Below, one piece after another: positions 1-8,647 of a stretch of DNA of 64,000 nucleotides. The stretch spans positions 1 through 64,000 of the forward strand of contig NZ_NMVQ01000004.1 of the NCBI RefSeq assembly GCF_002250625.1, written 5' to 3'. This stretch comes from Enemella dayhoffiae (GTDB lineage Bacteria; Actinomycetota; Actinomycetes; Propionibacteriales; Propionibacteriaceae). The translations under genes and the position numbers were made by a program. A model generated the notes under the pieces. It did no database searches. It was not told the origin of the DNA and saw nothing but the letters and a program-made list of their open reading frames with translations. Within the stretch, counting starts at the first letter, position 1. Every line of letters starts with the position of its first letter.

Positions 1-132
1 CAATCGGGCACTACCGTGGGACATGAGAACCTCCGGGTTGGCGTGGGCCTTCGACAAGCCACATCCCATTCGGAGGTTCTCGTTCGTTCAACCAGGCTCG
101 CCGCTACCAACGTCCTGGCCGGGTACATCTAG
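1..132 (+). pseudogene. Possible 3' remnant of an IS481/IS3-type transposase
   Basis: Frame 1 is open from the window edge to a TAG at 130-132. Its last residues, RLAATNVLAGYI, resemble the C-terminal tail of integrase-core (DDE) transposases of the IS481 type. The residues before that tail do not look like a transposase, and no catalytic residues are visible in so short a piece. An 11-base inverted repeat lies inside it (25-35 and 71-81). The resemblance rests on a dozen residues, so this is a weak call; the gene may also continue to the left of the window. Confidence 0.25.
25..81. repeat. 11-bp perfect inverted repeat
   Basis: GAGAACCTCCG at 25-35 is repeated in reverse complement at 71-81, with 35 bases between the arms. 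It could be the stem of a transcriptional hairpin or part of an insertion-sequence end. Nothing in the window repeats it. Confidence 0.5.
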
Positions 133-174
133 GCGCCGTCACCGACCCGGAACAGGGCCAACGGGTCGATGCCC

Positions 175-711
175 CTACGACGGCGAGCCGAATTGGTCGG
201 CGTACGCGTCGTGCAGTCGCTGCCACCCGTAGTCCTTGGCGGCCGGGCCCACGGCCCGGTCGATCTCTGCGTGTTCGAGGGCCGCCTCGAGCGCGCCCAG
301 GCACACGTGCCATCCGGCGCCATAGCTGGGGGCCTCGGGGCGTTCGCCGAACGTGTGCTCCAGCCGGAGCAGACAGCCCCCGTCGGTCGGTTCGAGGGTC
401 CAGCGCAGCTGGTGCGGTCCCCAGCGGTGCACCAGCAGGCGTGGCTGGTCCACCTGCAGCACCTCGGCGTCCTCCTCGGCCGCACCGGCCACCTCACGTG
501 AGGTCGCCGGGCCGACGCTGTCGAGGGCACGGTTCGGGACCACCGGGGACCAGCGGTGCAGCTGTGTGGGATCGGTGATCATCGTCCACACGCGCTCGGC
601 GGGGTGGGCGAGGTCGCGTTCCATGGTCAGCTGCCAGGTGTCGCCGTGCTGGTCCAGGCGGGCCGTGGGCTTTCTGTTGGCGATCGCCGCGGCGATGTTC
701 GGGTCGGTCAT
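175..711 (-). CDS. SRPBCC/AHSA1-like domain protein (START-like fold)
   Basis: A 178-residue soluble protein starting MTDPNIAAAI. It has the layout of the AHSA1/polyketide cyclase branch of the SRPBCC fold: an early strand with ERDLAHPAERVWTMITDP, a following W-SPVV segment, and a long C-terminal helix that would close a hydrophobic pocket. The ligand cannot be told from sequence. The ATG at 711 overlaps the TGA of the upstream ArsR gene (ATGA), so the two are probably co-translated; this ArsR-SRPBCC pairing is common in actinobacteria. Further upstream in-frame codons lie inside the regulator gene and were not used. Confidence 0.8.
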   Translation of the reverse strand: MTDPNIAAAIANRKPTARLDQHGDTWQLTMERDLAHPAERVWTMITDPTQLHRWSPVVPNRALDSVGPATSREVAGAAEEDAEVLQVDQPRLLVHRWGPHQLRWTLEPTDGGCLLRLEHTFGERPEAPSYGAGWHVCLGALEAALEHAEIDRAVGPAAKDYGWQRLHDAYADQFGSPS

Positions 712-1037
712 CGGTCGATTCCTTCCTGGGGTGCGGTGGTGTCGGCATCGAGCGCGGCCTCGAGAAGGTCGAAGCTCTGCTGCCACTGGCCGAGCCAGGG
801 GATCAGCCAGGCCAGCACGTCATCGGGACGCTTCTCGGTGAGGTGATAGATCCGGCGCCGACCGATGGCGCGGGCGTCCACCAAACCGCTGTCCCGCAGC
901 ACCTTGAGGTGCTTGGACACCAGCGGCTGCGGTTGCTCGCACAGCTCGATCAGTCCCGCCACGTCGCACTCGCCGCTCCGCAACCGGTCGAGGATCCGGC
1001 GTCGGGTCGGGTCGGCGAGGAGGGTGAATCCATCCAT
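708..1037 (-). CDS. ArsR-family winged-helix repressor
   Basis: A 109-residue regulator. LLADPTRRRILDRL at residues 6-19 and the helix-turn-helix around QPLVSKHLKVLRDSGLV are the hallmarks of the ArsR/SmtB fold. No metal-binding ELCVCDL-type cysteines are seen, so it is more likely a ligand- or partner-responsive member than a metal sensor. It is the first gene of a two-gene unit with the SRPBCC protein. The promoter just upstream has a palindrome in its spacer, which suggests autoregulation. The -10 box ends 7 bases before the ATG, so the mRNA is probably leaderless. Confidence 0.88.
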   Translation of the reverse strand: MDGFTLLADPTRRRILDRLRSGECDVAGLIELCEQPQPLVSKHLKVLRDSGLVDARAIGRRRIYHLTEKRPDDVLAWLIPWLGQWQQSFDLLEAALDADTTAPQEGIDR

Positions 1038-1044
1038 GGCCCAA

Positions 1045-1073
1045 ACATTACTCGGGTTTCATATGAAGTGCAA
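1045..1073 (-). promoter_or_regulatory. arsR promoter with palindromic operator in the spacer
   Basis: On the minus strand TTGCAC (1068-1073) and TAATGT (1045-1050) are separated by exactly 17 bases, a good housekeeping-sigma promoter. The spacer contains the perfect palindrome TTCATATGAA (1058-1067) abutting the -35 box. A wider imperfect pair, AAACATT (1043-1049) and AATGTTT (1076-1082), flanks the whole promoter. The palindrome is a natural candidate for ArsR binding; that is inference. Confidence 0.7.
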
Positions 1074-1081
1074 GGAATGTT

Positions 1082-2188
1082 TCAACCGAGGTGGACCCGC
1101 CACCCCTTCTGCCCCATCAGCTCGGCGAACGTGTCCGCCAGCTCTGGGCGTATCGACATCTGCAACCAGCCGACCTCGCGGACCGGGTCGTGCTCGATGG
1201 AGATGTCCTCGACGTTCACCCCGGCCGCCCCCGCGTCGGTGAACAGTCGCGCCAGCGAACCCGGGGCGTCGGGGATCTCGACCACGATCCGCGCATAGGC
1301 GGTGGCGGCCCGACCGTGCTTGCCCGGGATCTCCCGGGTACCGGCCACGCCCTGCTCGAGCAGGTCGGTGACCGGCTGCCGCACGCTGAGGCGCCGCGAC
1401 AGCTCCTCCAGCCGTTCGGCCAGGGTGGCCAGGTGGGCAGCGACCGCGGGTGCGTTGGCGGAGAGGATCTGGTCCCACAACGCCGGATCTCCGCCGGCGA
1501 TCCGGGTCACATCGCGTACGCCCTGACCCGCCAGCGCCAGGTGGGCCGGGTCGACCTCGGTCAGCCCGGCCGCGACCAGCGCCGAGACGGCGTGCGGCAG
1601 GTGGGACACCGCGGCCACGGCCAGGTCGTGCTCGGCTGCGGGCATCTGCACCACGCTCGCCCCGCACAGCTCGGCCAGCTCGGTCACGGTCGCCACCGAG
1701 CCCGGGGTGGCCGTGTCGTGTGGGGTGACCACCCAGGTGCGGTCGGTGAACAGGTCAGCGCGGGCGGTGACCGGGCCGGCCAGGTGGGATCCGGCCATCG
1801 GGTGCGAGCCGACATAGCGGCGCAGTTCCAGCCCTCGGGCGGAGAGCTCGCTGAGCACGGTGCCCTTCACCGAGCCCACGTCGGTGACCACCGCGTTGGC
1901 GAACTCATCCAGGGCGGCCGAGACCACCGGCGCAAGGGCCCGGGGCGGCACGGCGACGATGACAAGCGCGATCTGCTCCGGAACCACCGGCTCCGCCGAA
2001 CCGGCCCCCAACCCCGCGGCCACCTGCGCGTGGCTGGGGATCGCGTCGCGCAGGTGCACCTCAATACCGGCCGCGGTCAGCGCGCAGCCGATGGAGGCGC
2101 CCACCAGCCCAGCGCCGATGACCAGGACCGGGCCGAGGCGCGGCTCGTCGGGCTCGGTGTCCTCCACCGCCGCGATCGAGTCCGTCAC
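1082..2188 (-). CDS. tyrA: Prephenate dehydrogenase with C-terminal ACT domain
   Basis: This 368-residue enzyme oxidatively decarboxylates prephenate to 4-hydroxyphenylpyruvate in tyrosine synthesis. The Rossmann dinucleotide loop [10 protein letters not shown] is at residues 25-34, and GSHPMAGS at 127-134 carries the catalytic histidine. The helical dehydrogenase domain follows, and from about residue 295 an ACT domain ([18 protein letters not shown]) probably gives tyrosine feedback control. The GTG start at 2188 overlaps the prcA stop (GTGA), so it is translationally coupled to the proteasome operon, an unexpected neighbour for an aromatic amino acid gene. Confidence 0.93.
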   Translation of the reverse strand: MTDSIAAVEDTEPDEPRLGPVLVIGAGLVGASIGCALTAAGIEVHLRDAIPSHAQVAAGLGAGSAEPVVPEQIALVIVAVPPRALAPVVSAALDEFANAVVTDVGSVKGTVLSELSARGLELRRYVGSHPMAGSHLAGPVTARADLFTDRTWVVTPHDTATPGSVATVTELAELCGASVVQMPAAEHDLAVAAVSHLPHAVSALVAAGLTEVDPAHLALAGQGVRDVTRIAGGDPALWDQILSANAPAVAAHLATLAERLEELSRRLSVRQPVTDLLEQGVAGTREIPGKHGRAATAYARIVVEIPDAPGSLARLFTDAGAAGVNVEDISIEHDPVREVGWLQMSIRPELADTFAELMGQKGWRVHLG

Positions 2189-2877
2189 TCCTCGTCGCCC
2201 AGCAGAACCGCCACCTGCTCGGTGCCGAGGCGGCGAAACTTGCGCGGCTGGCTGCGCGTGCGGTCGAGCACCGCAACCTCGAGCGCCTCGACCGCGAGCC
2301 GCTCGCCGCCGTTGCTCAGCCCGCGAACGGCACCCCGCACGCAGGCCGCCAGGTCGTTGCCGTCGGAGTAGTCCTCGGCGATCAGTTCGGCGATCTGTTC
2401 GGCATTGCCGCCCATCACCGCGAAGTGCTCCTCATCGCCGACTGAACCGTCGTAGGTGAGTCGATAGATCTGGTCCTGCGCACCCGTCTCCCCCAGCTCA
2501 GCCACCACGATCTCCACCTCATAAGGCTTTTCCGCACCCGAGGAGAAGATCGTGCCGAGCAATTGGGCGTACGCGTTGGCCAGCCCGCGGCCGGTGACGT
2601 CGACCCGGTCGTAGGAGTAGCCGCGCATGTCGGCGTGCCGGATGCCGGCGATCCGCAGGTTCTCGAACTCGTTGTAGCGACCGACCGCGGCGAACCCGAT
2701 CCGGTCATAGATCTCGCTCACCTTGTGCAGCGCCTGGGACCTGTTCTCGGCGACGAAGCAGATGCCGTCGGCGTACCGCAGCACCACCACCGACCGGCCG
2801 CGCGCGATGCCCTTGCGGGCGAAGTCGGCGCGGTCCTTCATCTGCTGCTCGGGGGCGACGTAGATCGGCATGCTCAT
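2185..2877 (-). CDS. prcA: Proteasome alpha subunit
   Basis: A 230-residue non-catalytic outer-ring subunit of the actinobacterial 20S core particle. The N-terminus [16 protein letters not shown] and the next segment [20 protein letters not shown] match the alpha-type gate region and first strands. The ATG at 2877 is preferred over an upstream in-frame codon at 2904 because AAGGAG lies 8 bases before it and because it gives the family N-terminus. It follows prcB by 58 bases and overlaps tyrA at its 3' end. The C-terminus ends ...AVLLGDEE. Confidence 0.95.
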   Translation of the reverse strand: MSMPIYVAPEQQMKDRADFARKGIARGRSVVVLRYADGICFVAENRSQALHKVSEIYDRIGFAAVGRYNEFENLRIAGIRHADMRGYSYDRVDVTGRGLANAYAQLLGTIFSSGAEKPYEVEIVVAELGETGAQDQIYRLTYDGSVGDEEHFAVMGGNAEQIAELIAEDYSDGNDLAACVRGAVRGLSNGGERLAVEALEVAVLDRTRSQPRKFRRLGTEQVAVLLGDEE

Positions 2878-2935
2878 CGCGGAGACTCCTTGTGCATCAG
2901 CCAATCCAGGCTGTCGGGTTGGTTCATCGGGCGGT

Positions 2936-3772
2936 TCAGATCAGCGGCGCGGCAGGACCGTCGGGTCGCTCGCGGCGGGCGGCGACGATGCGGTCGACCA
3001 CCTCACCGATCCGGCCCTCGTCGAAGCGGTCGATGCCGTCGGCGCTGGCCACCATCACCACCGGGAAGATGCGCCGTTGCAGGTCCGGTCCGCCGGTGGC
3101 CGAGTCGTCGTCGGCGGCGTCATAGAGCGCCTGGACGACCACGGTGGCGCACTCCAGCGCGTCCAGCCCCGAACGGTAGAGCTTCTTCAGCGAGCCGCGG
3201 GCGTACACCGATCCCGAGCCGACCGAGTGGAACGCGGTTTCCTCGTAGCGTCCGCCGGTGGCGTCGTAGGAGAAGATCCGGCCCTGCTGCTGGCTGGTGT
3301 CCCAGCCGGCGAACAGCGGAAGCACGGCCAGCCCCTGCATCGCCATGCCGAGGTTTCCGCGGATCATCGCGGCCAGCCGATTCGCCTTGCCGTCAAGGGA
3401 CAGCGGGGCTCCCTCGATCTTCTCGTAGTGCTCCAGCTCGACCCGGAACAGGCGCACCATCTCGACGGCCAGCCCGGCGGTGCCGGCGATCCCGACGAGC
3501 GAATACTCGTCGGCGGCGTACACCTTTTCGATGTCGCGCTGGGCGATCATGTTGCCCATCGTCGCGCGCCGGTCGCCGGCCATCACCACCCCGCCGGGGA
3601 AGGTGGCCGAGACGATCGTGGTGCCGTGTGGGGCGAGGTCTCCGGTGGAGCCGGACAGCCCCTGGGCGCGCCGGGCCGGGAGCAGCTCGGGGGCGATGTC
3701 GCCGAGGAAGTCGGTGAAGGAGGAGGATCCGGCGCGCAGGTAGGCCGCCGGCAGTCCGGTGCCGCTGCTCAC
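2936..3772 (-). CDS. prcB: Proteasome beta subunit (proteolytic)
   Basis: A 278-residue precursor of the catalytic inner-ring subunit. The first 50 residues form a propeptide, removed at HG/TTIVS to expose the nucleophile Thr51. The conserved [11 protein letters not shown] segment follows, with Lys and Asp residues of the active site in the expected places. The GTG start overlaps the pup stop codon (GTGA), so pup and prcB are translated together. Pupylated proteins unfolded by the Arc ring are degraded here. Confidence 0.96.
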   Translation of the reverse strand: MSSGTGLPAAYLRAGSSSFTDFLGDIAPELLPARRAQGLSGSTGDLAPHGTTIVSATFPGGVVMAGDRRATMGNMIAQRDIEKVYAADEYSLVGIAGTAGLAVEMVRLFRVELEHYEKIEGAPLSLDGKANRLAAMIRGNLGMAMQGLAVLPLFAGWDTSQQQGRIFSYDATGGRYEETAFHSVGSGSVYARGSLKKLYRSGLDALECATVVVQALYDAADDDSATGGPDLQRRIFPVVMVASADGIDRFDEGRIGEVVDRIVAARRERPDGPAAPLI

Positions 3773-3957
3773 TGGCCACCCTTCTGCACGAAGGAACGGA
3801 CGAACTCCTCGGCGTTCACCTCGAGCACCCCGTCGATCTCGTCCAGCAGCGCGTCGAAGTCGTCGTCCGACTGCTGGGTCTGCGCCTGTGCCTGGGTCGG
3901 GCCGGGCTCGGCGCCCTCGTCCTCGTCGCGTCGGCGAATCTGTCGTGACTGGCTCAT
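3769..3957 (-). CDS. pup: Prokaryotic ubiquitin-like protein Pup
   Basis: A 62-residue, highly charged and largely disordered protein. The C-terminal half has the conserved helix [17 protein letters not shown] and the tail [11 protein letters not shown]. The protein ends in Gln, so it must be deamidated by Dop to Glu before a ligase can attach it to target lysines. It lies directly between dop and prcB. A purine-rich GGGGGCGAGA stretch precedes the ATG. The ligase gene pafA is not in this window. Confidence 0.96.
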   Translation of the reverse strand: MSQSRQIRRRDEDEGAEPGPTQAQAQTQQSDDDFDALLDEIDGVLEVNAEEFVRSFVQKGGQ

Positions 3958-4012
3958 TGTCTCGCCCCCTTCTGGCTCGGATCGCCAGCCTACCCTCCGC
4001 CGGCGCCTGGGC

Positions 4013-5521
4013 TCAGTACCCGAGCTGGGTGATCAGCTGACCGAGGTCCTCAGCGCTCTCCAGCTTGTCGCCGAGGTGGGCGCGGGTGCCGCGCAGCGGA
4101 TCGAGCATCGGGATCCGCAGCAGCGAGCGCCGGTGCGGCAGGTCGAGGATCATCGAATCCCAGGAGGCGGCCACCACCTGGTCGGGGTAACGCCGCATGC
4201 ATTCCCCGCGGAAGTAGGCCCGGGTGTCGGTGGGCGGCTCGAGCCGGGCCCGCTCGATCTCGTCGTCGGTGAGCAACCGGCGCATCCGGCCCTTGCGGAT
4301 CAGCGCGTGATAGAGGCTGCGAGCGGGGTCGATCTCGGCGTACTGGAGGTCGATCAGGGCCAGCTTGGGCGCGTCCCAGTCCATGCCGTCGCGGGCGCGA
4401 TAGGACTCGAGCAGCTTGAGTTTTGCCACCCAGTCGAGCCGGTCGGCGAGCTCCATCGGGTCGCGGCGCAGCGCGTCCAGGCATGCCCGCCAGGCGGCGA
4501 GCAGTTCGGTGGCCTCGTCGGGGTGGGCGATCAGTTCGGGTCTGGTCCGCAGCAGGGTGTCGACCCGGTCGGCGTACGCCTCCTGCAGCGCGAGCGCGGT
4601 GATCGTGCCGGCCCCCTCGGTCAGCGGAAGTTCCTTGCTCAGCGAAAGATCGTGCGAGACGTCGTGCATCGCGGCCACCGGGTCGGCCAGCCGCGGCAGG
4701 TCGGCGCACAGGTCGACCTCGATCGCGGCGAGCACCAGCGCCGCGGTGCCGATCTTCAACCAGCCGGCGTACTCGCTGCGATTGGCGTCGCCGGTGATCA
4801 CGTGCAGCCGGCGGTGGACGCGGGCCTGGGCGTGCGGTTCGTCGCGGGTGTTGATCACTGGCCGGTTCAGCGTGGTCTCCAGCCCGACCTCGGCCTCGAA
4901 GAAGTCGGCGCGCTGGCTGAGTTGATAGCCGGCCTCGTCGCTGTACTGCCCGAGTCCCACCCGACCGGCTCCGGTGAGCGGCTGGCGGGTGACCAGGAAG
5001 CCGGTGAACTGCAGCACGATCCGGTGGAACGGGGTGGCCCGGGAGAGCAGGTAGTTCTCGTGGGTGCCGTAGGAGGCGCCCTTGCCGTCGGTGTTGTTCT
5101 TCCACAGCCGCAGCGGTTGGCCGAGTCGGGCGGACGCGTTCTGGGCGGCCAGGTGCACCAGGTGGTCGCCGGCGGCATCCCACAGCACGGCGTCGCGGGC
5201 GCTGGTCACCTCGGGGCCCGAATATTCGGGGTGGGCATGGTCGACGTAGAGCCGCGCCCCGTTCGTGAGCACCAGGTTGGCCATGCTGTCGTCGTCGGTC
5301 AGCTGGTCGGGGTGGGCGATCCGACGGTCCACGGTGAAACCGCGGGCGTCATCCAGCGGGTGCTCGGTCTCGTAGTCCCAGCGCTGCCCCGCCGCCGCCA
5401 GCTCGCCGTAACCGCGCACCAGCAGGTTGGCCCAGTGCATCGGGTGCAGGCCCGTCGCGGGTCCCTGCCCGCCGACCGCGATCCCATATTCCGTCTCCAG
5501 TCCGAACACCTGTTGTGCCAC
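4013..5521 (-). CDS. dop: Pup deamidase/depupylase Dop
   Basis: A 502-residue enzyme of the carboxylate-amine ligase fold. The N-terminal [10 protein letters not shown] (residues 7-16) is the nucleotide/metal motif shared by Dop and PafA. The region after about residue 40 ([15 protein letters not shown]) and its place directly before pup identify it as Dop rather than PafA. It deamidates the C-terminal Gln of Pup and removes Pup from substrates. The start is GTG at 5521; the stretch before it carries no strong ribosome site, and it sits back to back with a divergent membrane-protein gene 37 bases away. Confidence 0.93.
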   Translation of the reverse strand: MAQQVFGLETEYGIAVGGQGPATGLHPMHWANLLVRGYGELAAAGQRWDYETEHPLDDARGFTVDRRIAHPDQLTDDDSMANLVLTNGARLYVDHAHPEYSGPEVTSARDAVLWDAAGDHLVHLAAQNASARLGQPLRLWKNNTDGKGASYGTHENYLLSRATPFHRIVLQFTGFLVTRQPLTGAGRVGLGQYSDEAGYQLSQRADFFEAEVGLETTLNRPVINTRDEPHAQARVHRRLHVITGDANRSEYAGWLKIGTAALVLAAIEVDLCADLPRLADPVAAMHDVSHDLSLSKELPLTEGAGTITALALQEAYADRVDTLLRTRPELIAHPDEATELLAAWRACLDALRRDPMELADRLDWVAKLKLLESYRARDGMDWDAPKLALIDLQYAEIDPARSLYHALIRKGRMRRLLTDDEIERARLEPPTDTRAYFRGECMRRYPDQVVAASWDSMILDLPHRRSLLRIPMLDPLRGTRAHLGDKLESAEDLGQLITQLGY

Positions 5522-5545
5522 CCGCCGAGCCTATCCCCCGCACCG

Positions 5546-5551
5546 TAGACT
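5546..5551 (+). promoter_or_regulatory. -10 box for a leaderless membrane-protein gene
   Basis: TAGACT ends 7 bases before the GTG at 5559. No ribosome site is present between them, so the transcript probably starts at or next to the start codon. No clear -35 box is found at the standard distance. Confidence 0.5.
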
Positions 5552-5558
5552 CGCCGTC

Positions 5559-5948
5559 GTGCGATTCCTTGGCCAGTTGCTCGTCGACGTGCTGCTGGTC
5601 CTCGGCTTCACGCTGGCGATGCGGGTGAGCCATTCGCAACCGGTTCACCCCGCCGGACTGGCCAACACCGCCTGGCCGTTCCTGGTCGGTCTGCTGGTCG
5701 GGTGGCTGCTGTCGCGGTCCTGGCGCAACACCCTGACCCTGTACGCCGCCGTCGGCGTGTGGGTGTGCACCGTCGGGCTCGGACTCATGATCCGACGGGT
5801 GACCATGACCGGTCAGCAGCCGTCGTTCACCATGGTCGCCTCCTCGGTGCTGGCGGTGTTCCTGCTCGGCTGGCGACTGGTGGCGTTCCTCTTCCTCGAG
5901 GTACGCCGCCGGCAGGGCCCCATTCCGCGTACGCCTGTGCCCGGTTAG
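5559..5948 (+). CDS. DUF3054-family integral membrane protein
   Basis: A 129-residue protein with four predicted hydrophobic segments: LLVDVLLVLGFTLAM, the WPFLVGLLVGWLL region, LYAAVGVWVCTVGLGLMI, and MVASSVLAVFLLGWRLVAFL. It ends in a short basic cytoplasmic tail. The length and pattern match the DUF3054 family of small four-helix actinobacterial membrane proteins, whose function is unknown. It lies on the opposite strand inside the proteasome locus, between dop and arc. GTG at 5559 was chosen because it starts MRFLGQLLVDV straight after a -10 box. Confidence 0.8.
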   Translation: MRFLGQLLVDVLLVLGFTLAMRVSHSQPVHPAGLANTAWPFLVGLLVGWLLSRSWRNTLTLYAAVGVWVCTVGLGLMIRRVTMTGQQPSFTMVASSVLAVFLLGWRLVAFLFLEVRRRQGPIPRTPVPG

Positions 5949-5960
5949 CGGTTGGGATGC

Positions 5961-7697
5961 CTACAGGTACTGACCGGTGGCCGAAGCGGTCTCCACGCTG
6001 CGACTGGTGACCTGCTTGGAGGTGAACAGCGGACGGATGTAGACGATCCGCTCCCCCTTCTTGCCCGAGATCTTCGCCCAGTCGTCGGGGTTGGTGGTGT
6101 TGGGCAGGTCCTCGTTCTCACCGAACTCGTCGTTGCACGCCTGCAGCAGGTGCTCCATCCGCAGCCCACCCGAGGCCCCGGCCAGTCGTTCCTTGATCGC
6201 CGCCTTCTTGGCCCGACCGACGATGTTCTGGATCATGGCGCCCGACGAGAAGTCCTTGAAGTAGAGAATCTCCTTGTCCCCGCCGGCGTAGGTCACCTCG
6301 AGGAACTGGTTGTCGGCATTCTCGGCGTACATGTGCGAGACCGCCGCGTCGATCATCTCGGAGCGGCACCGGTTCGCGTCCCCACCGAAGCGCTCCAGAT
6401 CCTCCTCCGCCAGCGGCAGCGCCGCCGTGAAGTAGCGGGCGAAAATCTCCCGGGCGGCCTCGGCGTCGGGCCGATCCACCTTGATCTTGACGTCCAGCCG
6501 TCCCGGTCGCAGGATCGCCGGATCGATCATGTCCTCCCGGTTGGAGGCGCCGATCACGATCACGTTGCTCAGCGATTCGACCCCATCCAGCTCGCTGAGC
6601 AACTGCGGCACGATCGTGTTCTCCACATCGGAGGAGACACCTGAACCGCGGGTCCGGAACAGCGAGTCCATCTCGTCGAAGAAGACGATCACCGGCATGC
6701 CGTCGCTCGCCTTTGCTCGTGCTCGTTGGAAAATCAGCCGAATGTGGCGCTCGGTCTCACCCACGTACTTGTTCAGCAGCTCCGGGCCCTTGACGTTCAG
6801 GAAGAACCCGCGCCCCTCCTGCCCGGTCTGTGCGGCCACCTTGCGGGCCAGCGAGTTGGCCACCGCCTTGGCGATCATCGTCTTGCCGCAGCCGGGTGGG
6901 CCATAGAGCAGCACCCCCTTGGGCGGGGTGAGCTCATAGTCGGCGTAGAGATCTGCGTGCAGGAAGGGCAATTCCACCGCATCGGTGATCTGTTCGATCT
7001 GCACCGACAGGCCGCCGATCGCCGAATAGTCGATGTCGGGCACCTCTTCGAGGACCAGTTCTTCGACGTCCAGCTTCGGCACCACCTCGAACGCGAACAT
7101 CGACCGCCGCTCGATCAGCAGCAGGTCCCCGGCTCGCGGATGCTGCTCCACCAGGGCGCTGGCGAGGTGCACCACCAGCTCGTCGTCGCTGTGCACGATC
7201 ACCACGGCCCGCTGTCCGTCGGGCAGCACGTCCTTGAGTACGCCGATCTCACCGGCCGGAGGGATGTCGTCGATGCCCACCACCAGCATCGACTCGTTGA
7301 CCAGCACCGGCGTCCCGGGGAGCAGTTCCAGCGGGTCGATCTGGTCCATCGCCAGGGCGGTGCGCAGCCGCCGGCCCTGGGTGTGGATGTCGGCCAGGCG
7401 TACCTCGGCCCCCGGCTCGGCCGGAAGCAGGCGTTCGAGTACGCCGAAGCCCACCGGCGGCTCCCCCAACTCCTCCAGCTGGGCCTTGAGCGTGACCATC
7501 CGATCCCGCGCCTCGCGCAGCGTCTGGGACAACCGCTCGTTCTGCGCGGCCACCTGCCTGGCATCGGCGCGCGCCTCGGCCAGCCGCTTCTCCACCAGCG
7601 CAACATCGCGAGGGTGACGGGCCACCCGCTCGCGCAGTTCGGCGAGCTCGGCGGTCAGTGCCGCCACCTTGTCCGGTTGCGATCCCTGTTCGGTCAC
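5961..7697 (-). CDS. arc: Proteasome-associated AAA ATPase (Mpa/ARC)
   Basis: A 578-residue hexameric unfoldase that recognises Pup and feeds substrates to the 20S core. Residues 1-75 form a coiled coil ([15 protein letters not shown] and onward). Two OB-fold modules follow to about 215. The AAA domain has Walker A GPPGCGKT at 266-273 and Walker [10 protein letters not shown] at 336-344. The protein ends in GQYL, the short tail carrying the penultimate tyrosine needed to dock in the alpha-ring pockets. Codons near 7697 are preceded by GAGGTGAG, a good ribosome site. Confidence 0.96.
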   Translation of the reverse strand: MTEQGSQPDKVAALTAELAELRERVARHPRDVALVEKRLAEARADARQVAAQNERLSQTLREARDRMVTLKAQLEELGEPPVGFGVLERLLPAEPGAEVRLADIHTQGRRLRTALAMDQIDPLELLPGTPVLVNESMLVVGIDDIPPAGEIGVLKDVLPDGQRAVVIVHSDDELVVHLASALVEQHPRAGDLLLIERRSMFAFEVVPKLDVEELVLEEVPDIDYSAIGGLSVQIEQITDAVELPFLHADLYADYELTPPKGVLLYGPPGCGKTMIAKAVANSLARKVAAQTGQEGRGFFLNVKGPELLNKYVGETERHIRLIFQRARAKASDGMPVIVFFDEMDSLFRTRGSGVSSDVENTIVPQLLSELDGVESLSNVIVIGASNREDMIDPAILRPGRLDVKIKVDRPDAEAAREIFARYFTAALPLAEEDLERFGGDANRCRSEMIDAAVSHMYAENADNQFLEVTYAGGDKEILYFKDFSSGAMIQNIVGRAKKAAIKERLAGASGGLRMEHLLQACNDEFGENEDLPNTTNPDDWAKISGKKGERIVYIRPLFTSKQVTSRSVETASATGQYL

Positions 7698-7723
7698 GGG
7701 CTCACCTCCTCAATGGACCGAGC

Positions 7724-8647
7724 CTACTCGGCGTTGGTCACCCAGGGCGGGCGCGGCCCGGTGTAGTCGGGACCGTACGCCCCAGGGGCGGGGCGGCGCT
7801 TCCGCAGCGGGGTGACCACCCCGGGCGCGAGCCGGCGGGCGGTGACCAGGAACCCGGTGTGGCTCGAGGTGCCGTGGGCGGGCCGGATCGCCAACCCCTC
7901 GGCGTGCCAGCCCCGGACGATCGTCTCGGTACCCTCGGGCTCGGTGAAGCCGGTGTGGGTGCGGATCTGGTCCATCACCCGCCCCAGCTGGGTCGTGGTC
8001 GCCACATAGCAGCAGAGCACCCCGCCCGGGGTGAGTCGCTGCGCGACGGCGTCCACGCACTCCCACGGGGCCAACATGTCAAGCACCACCCGATCCAGCT
8101 CCGGCGCCAGCTCGGCGTCGGCCTCGAGCCGGGTGACCAGGTCCCCGACCTCGACCTGCCAGCCCGGGTGCTCCCCGCCCAGCCAGGTGTTGACGTTGCG
8201 CCGGGCGATCTCGGCGAAGTCGTCCCGCCGTTCGAACGACCACAATCGCCCGGTCGGACCCAGCGCCCGCAGCAGTGAGAGGGTCAACGCCCCCGACCCG
8301 ACCCCTGCCTCGAGCACCCGGGCGCCGGGGAAGATGTCGGCGGCCATCACGATCTGGGCCGCCTCCTTGGGATAGACCACCGCGGCCCCGCGCGGCATCG
8401 TCACGGTGAAGTCGCCGAGCAGCGGCCGCAGCGCCAGGAAGCTCATCCCGCCGACCGACCGCACCACCACCCCGTCGGGCCCGCCGATCAGGTCGTCGTG
8501 GCTGATCCCGCCCTTGGTGGTGTGGAAGGTCTTGCCGGGTTGCAGTTGCACCGAGTGCTTCTTGCCCTTGGGGTCGGTCAGCGTCACCCAGTCACCGGGC
8601 TGCAGCGGTCCGGTGCGTACGCCGGAGAAGTCGTTCACCAGGTCCAT
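7724..8647 (-). CDS. trmI: tRNA (adenine-58-N1)-methyltransferase
   Basis: A 307-residue class I SAM methyltransferase. It has an N-terminal beta domain starting FSGVRTGPLQPGDWVTLTDP, and the TrmI-specific PRGAAVVYPKEAAQI stretch comes before the SAM loop VLEAGVGSGALT (111-122). ERRDDFAEIARRN and LDMLAPWECV follow as later methyltransferase motifs. It methylates A58 of tRNA, and in actinobacteria it sits next to arc, as here. The ATG at 8647 overlaps the 3' end of the lipoprotein gene by 13 bases; a GTG two codons earlier is an alternative start. Confidence 0.92.
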   Translation of the reverse strand: MDLVNDFSGVRTGPLQPGDWVTLTDPKGKKHSVQLQPGKTFHTTKGGISHDDLIGGPDGVVVRSVGGMSFLALRPLLGDFTVTMPRGAAVVYPKEAAQIVMAADIFPGARVLEAGVGSGALTLSLLRALGPTGRLWSFERRDDFAEIARRNVNTWLGGEHPGWQVEVGDLVTRLEADAELAPELDRVVLDMLAPWECVDAVAQRLTPGGVLCCYVATTTQLGRVMDQIRTHTGFTEPEGTETIVRGWHAEGLAIRPAHGTSSHTGFLVTARRLAPGVVTPLRKRRPAPGAYGPDYTGPRPPWVTNAE

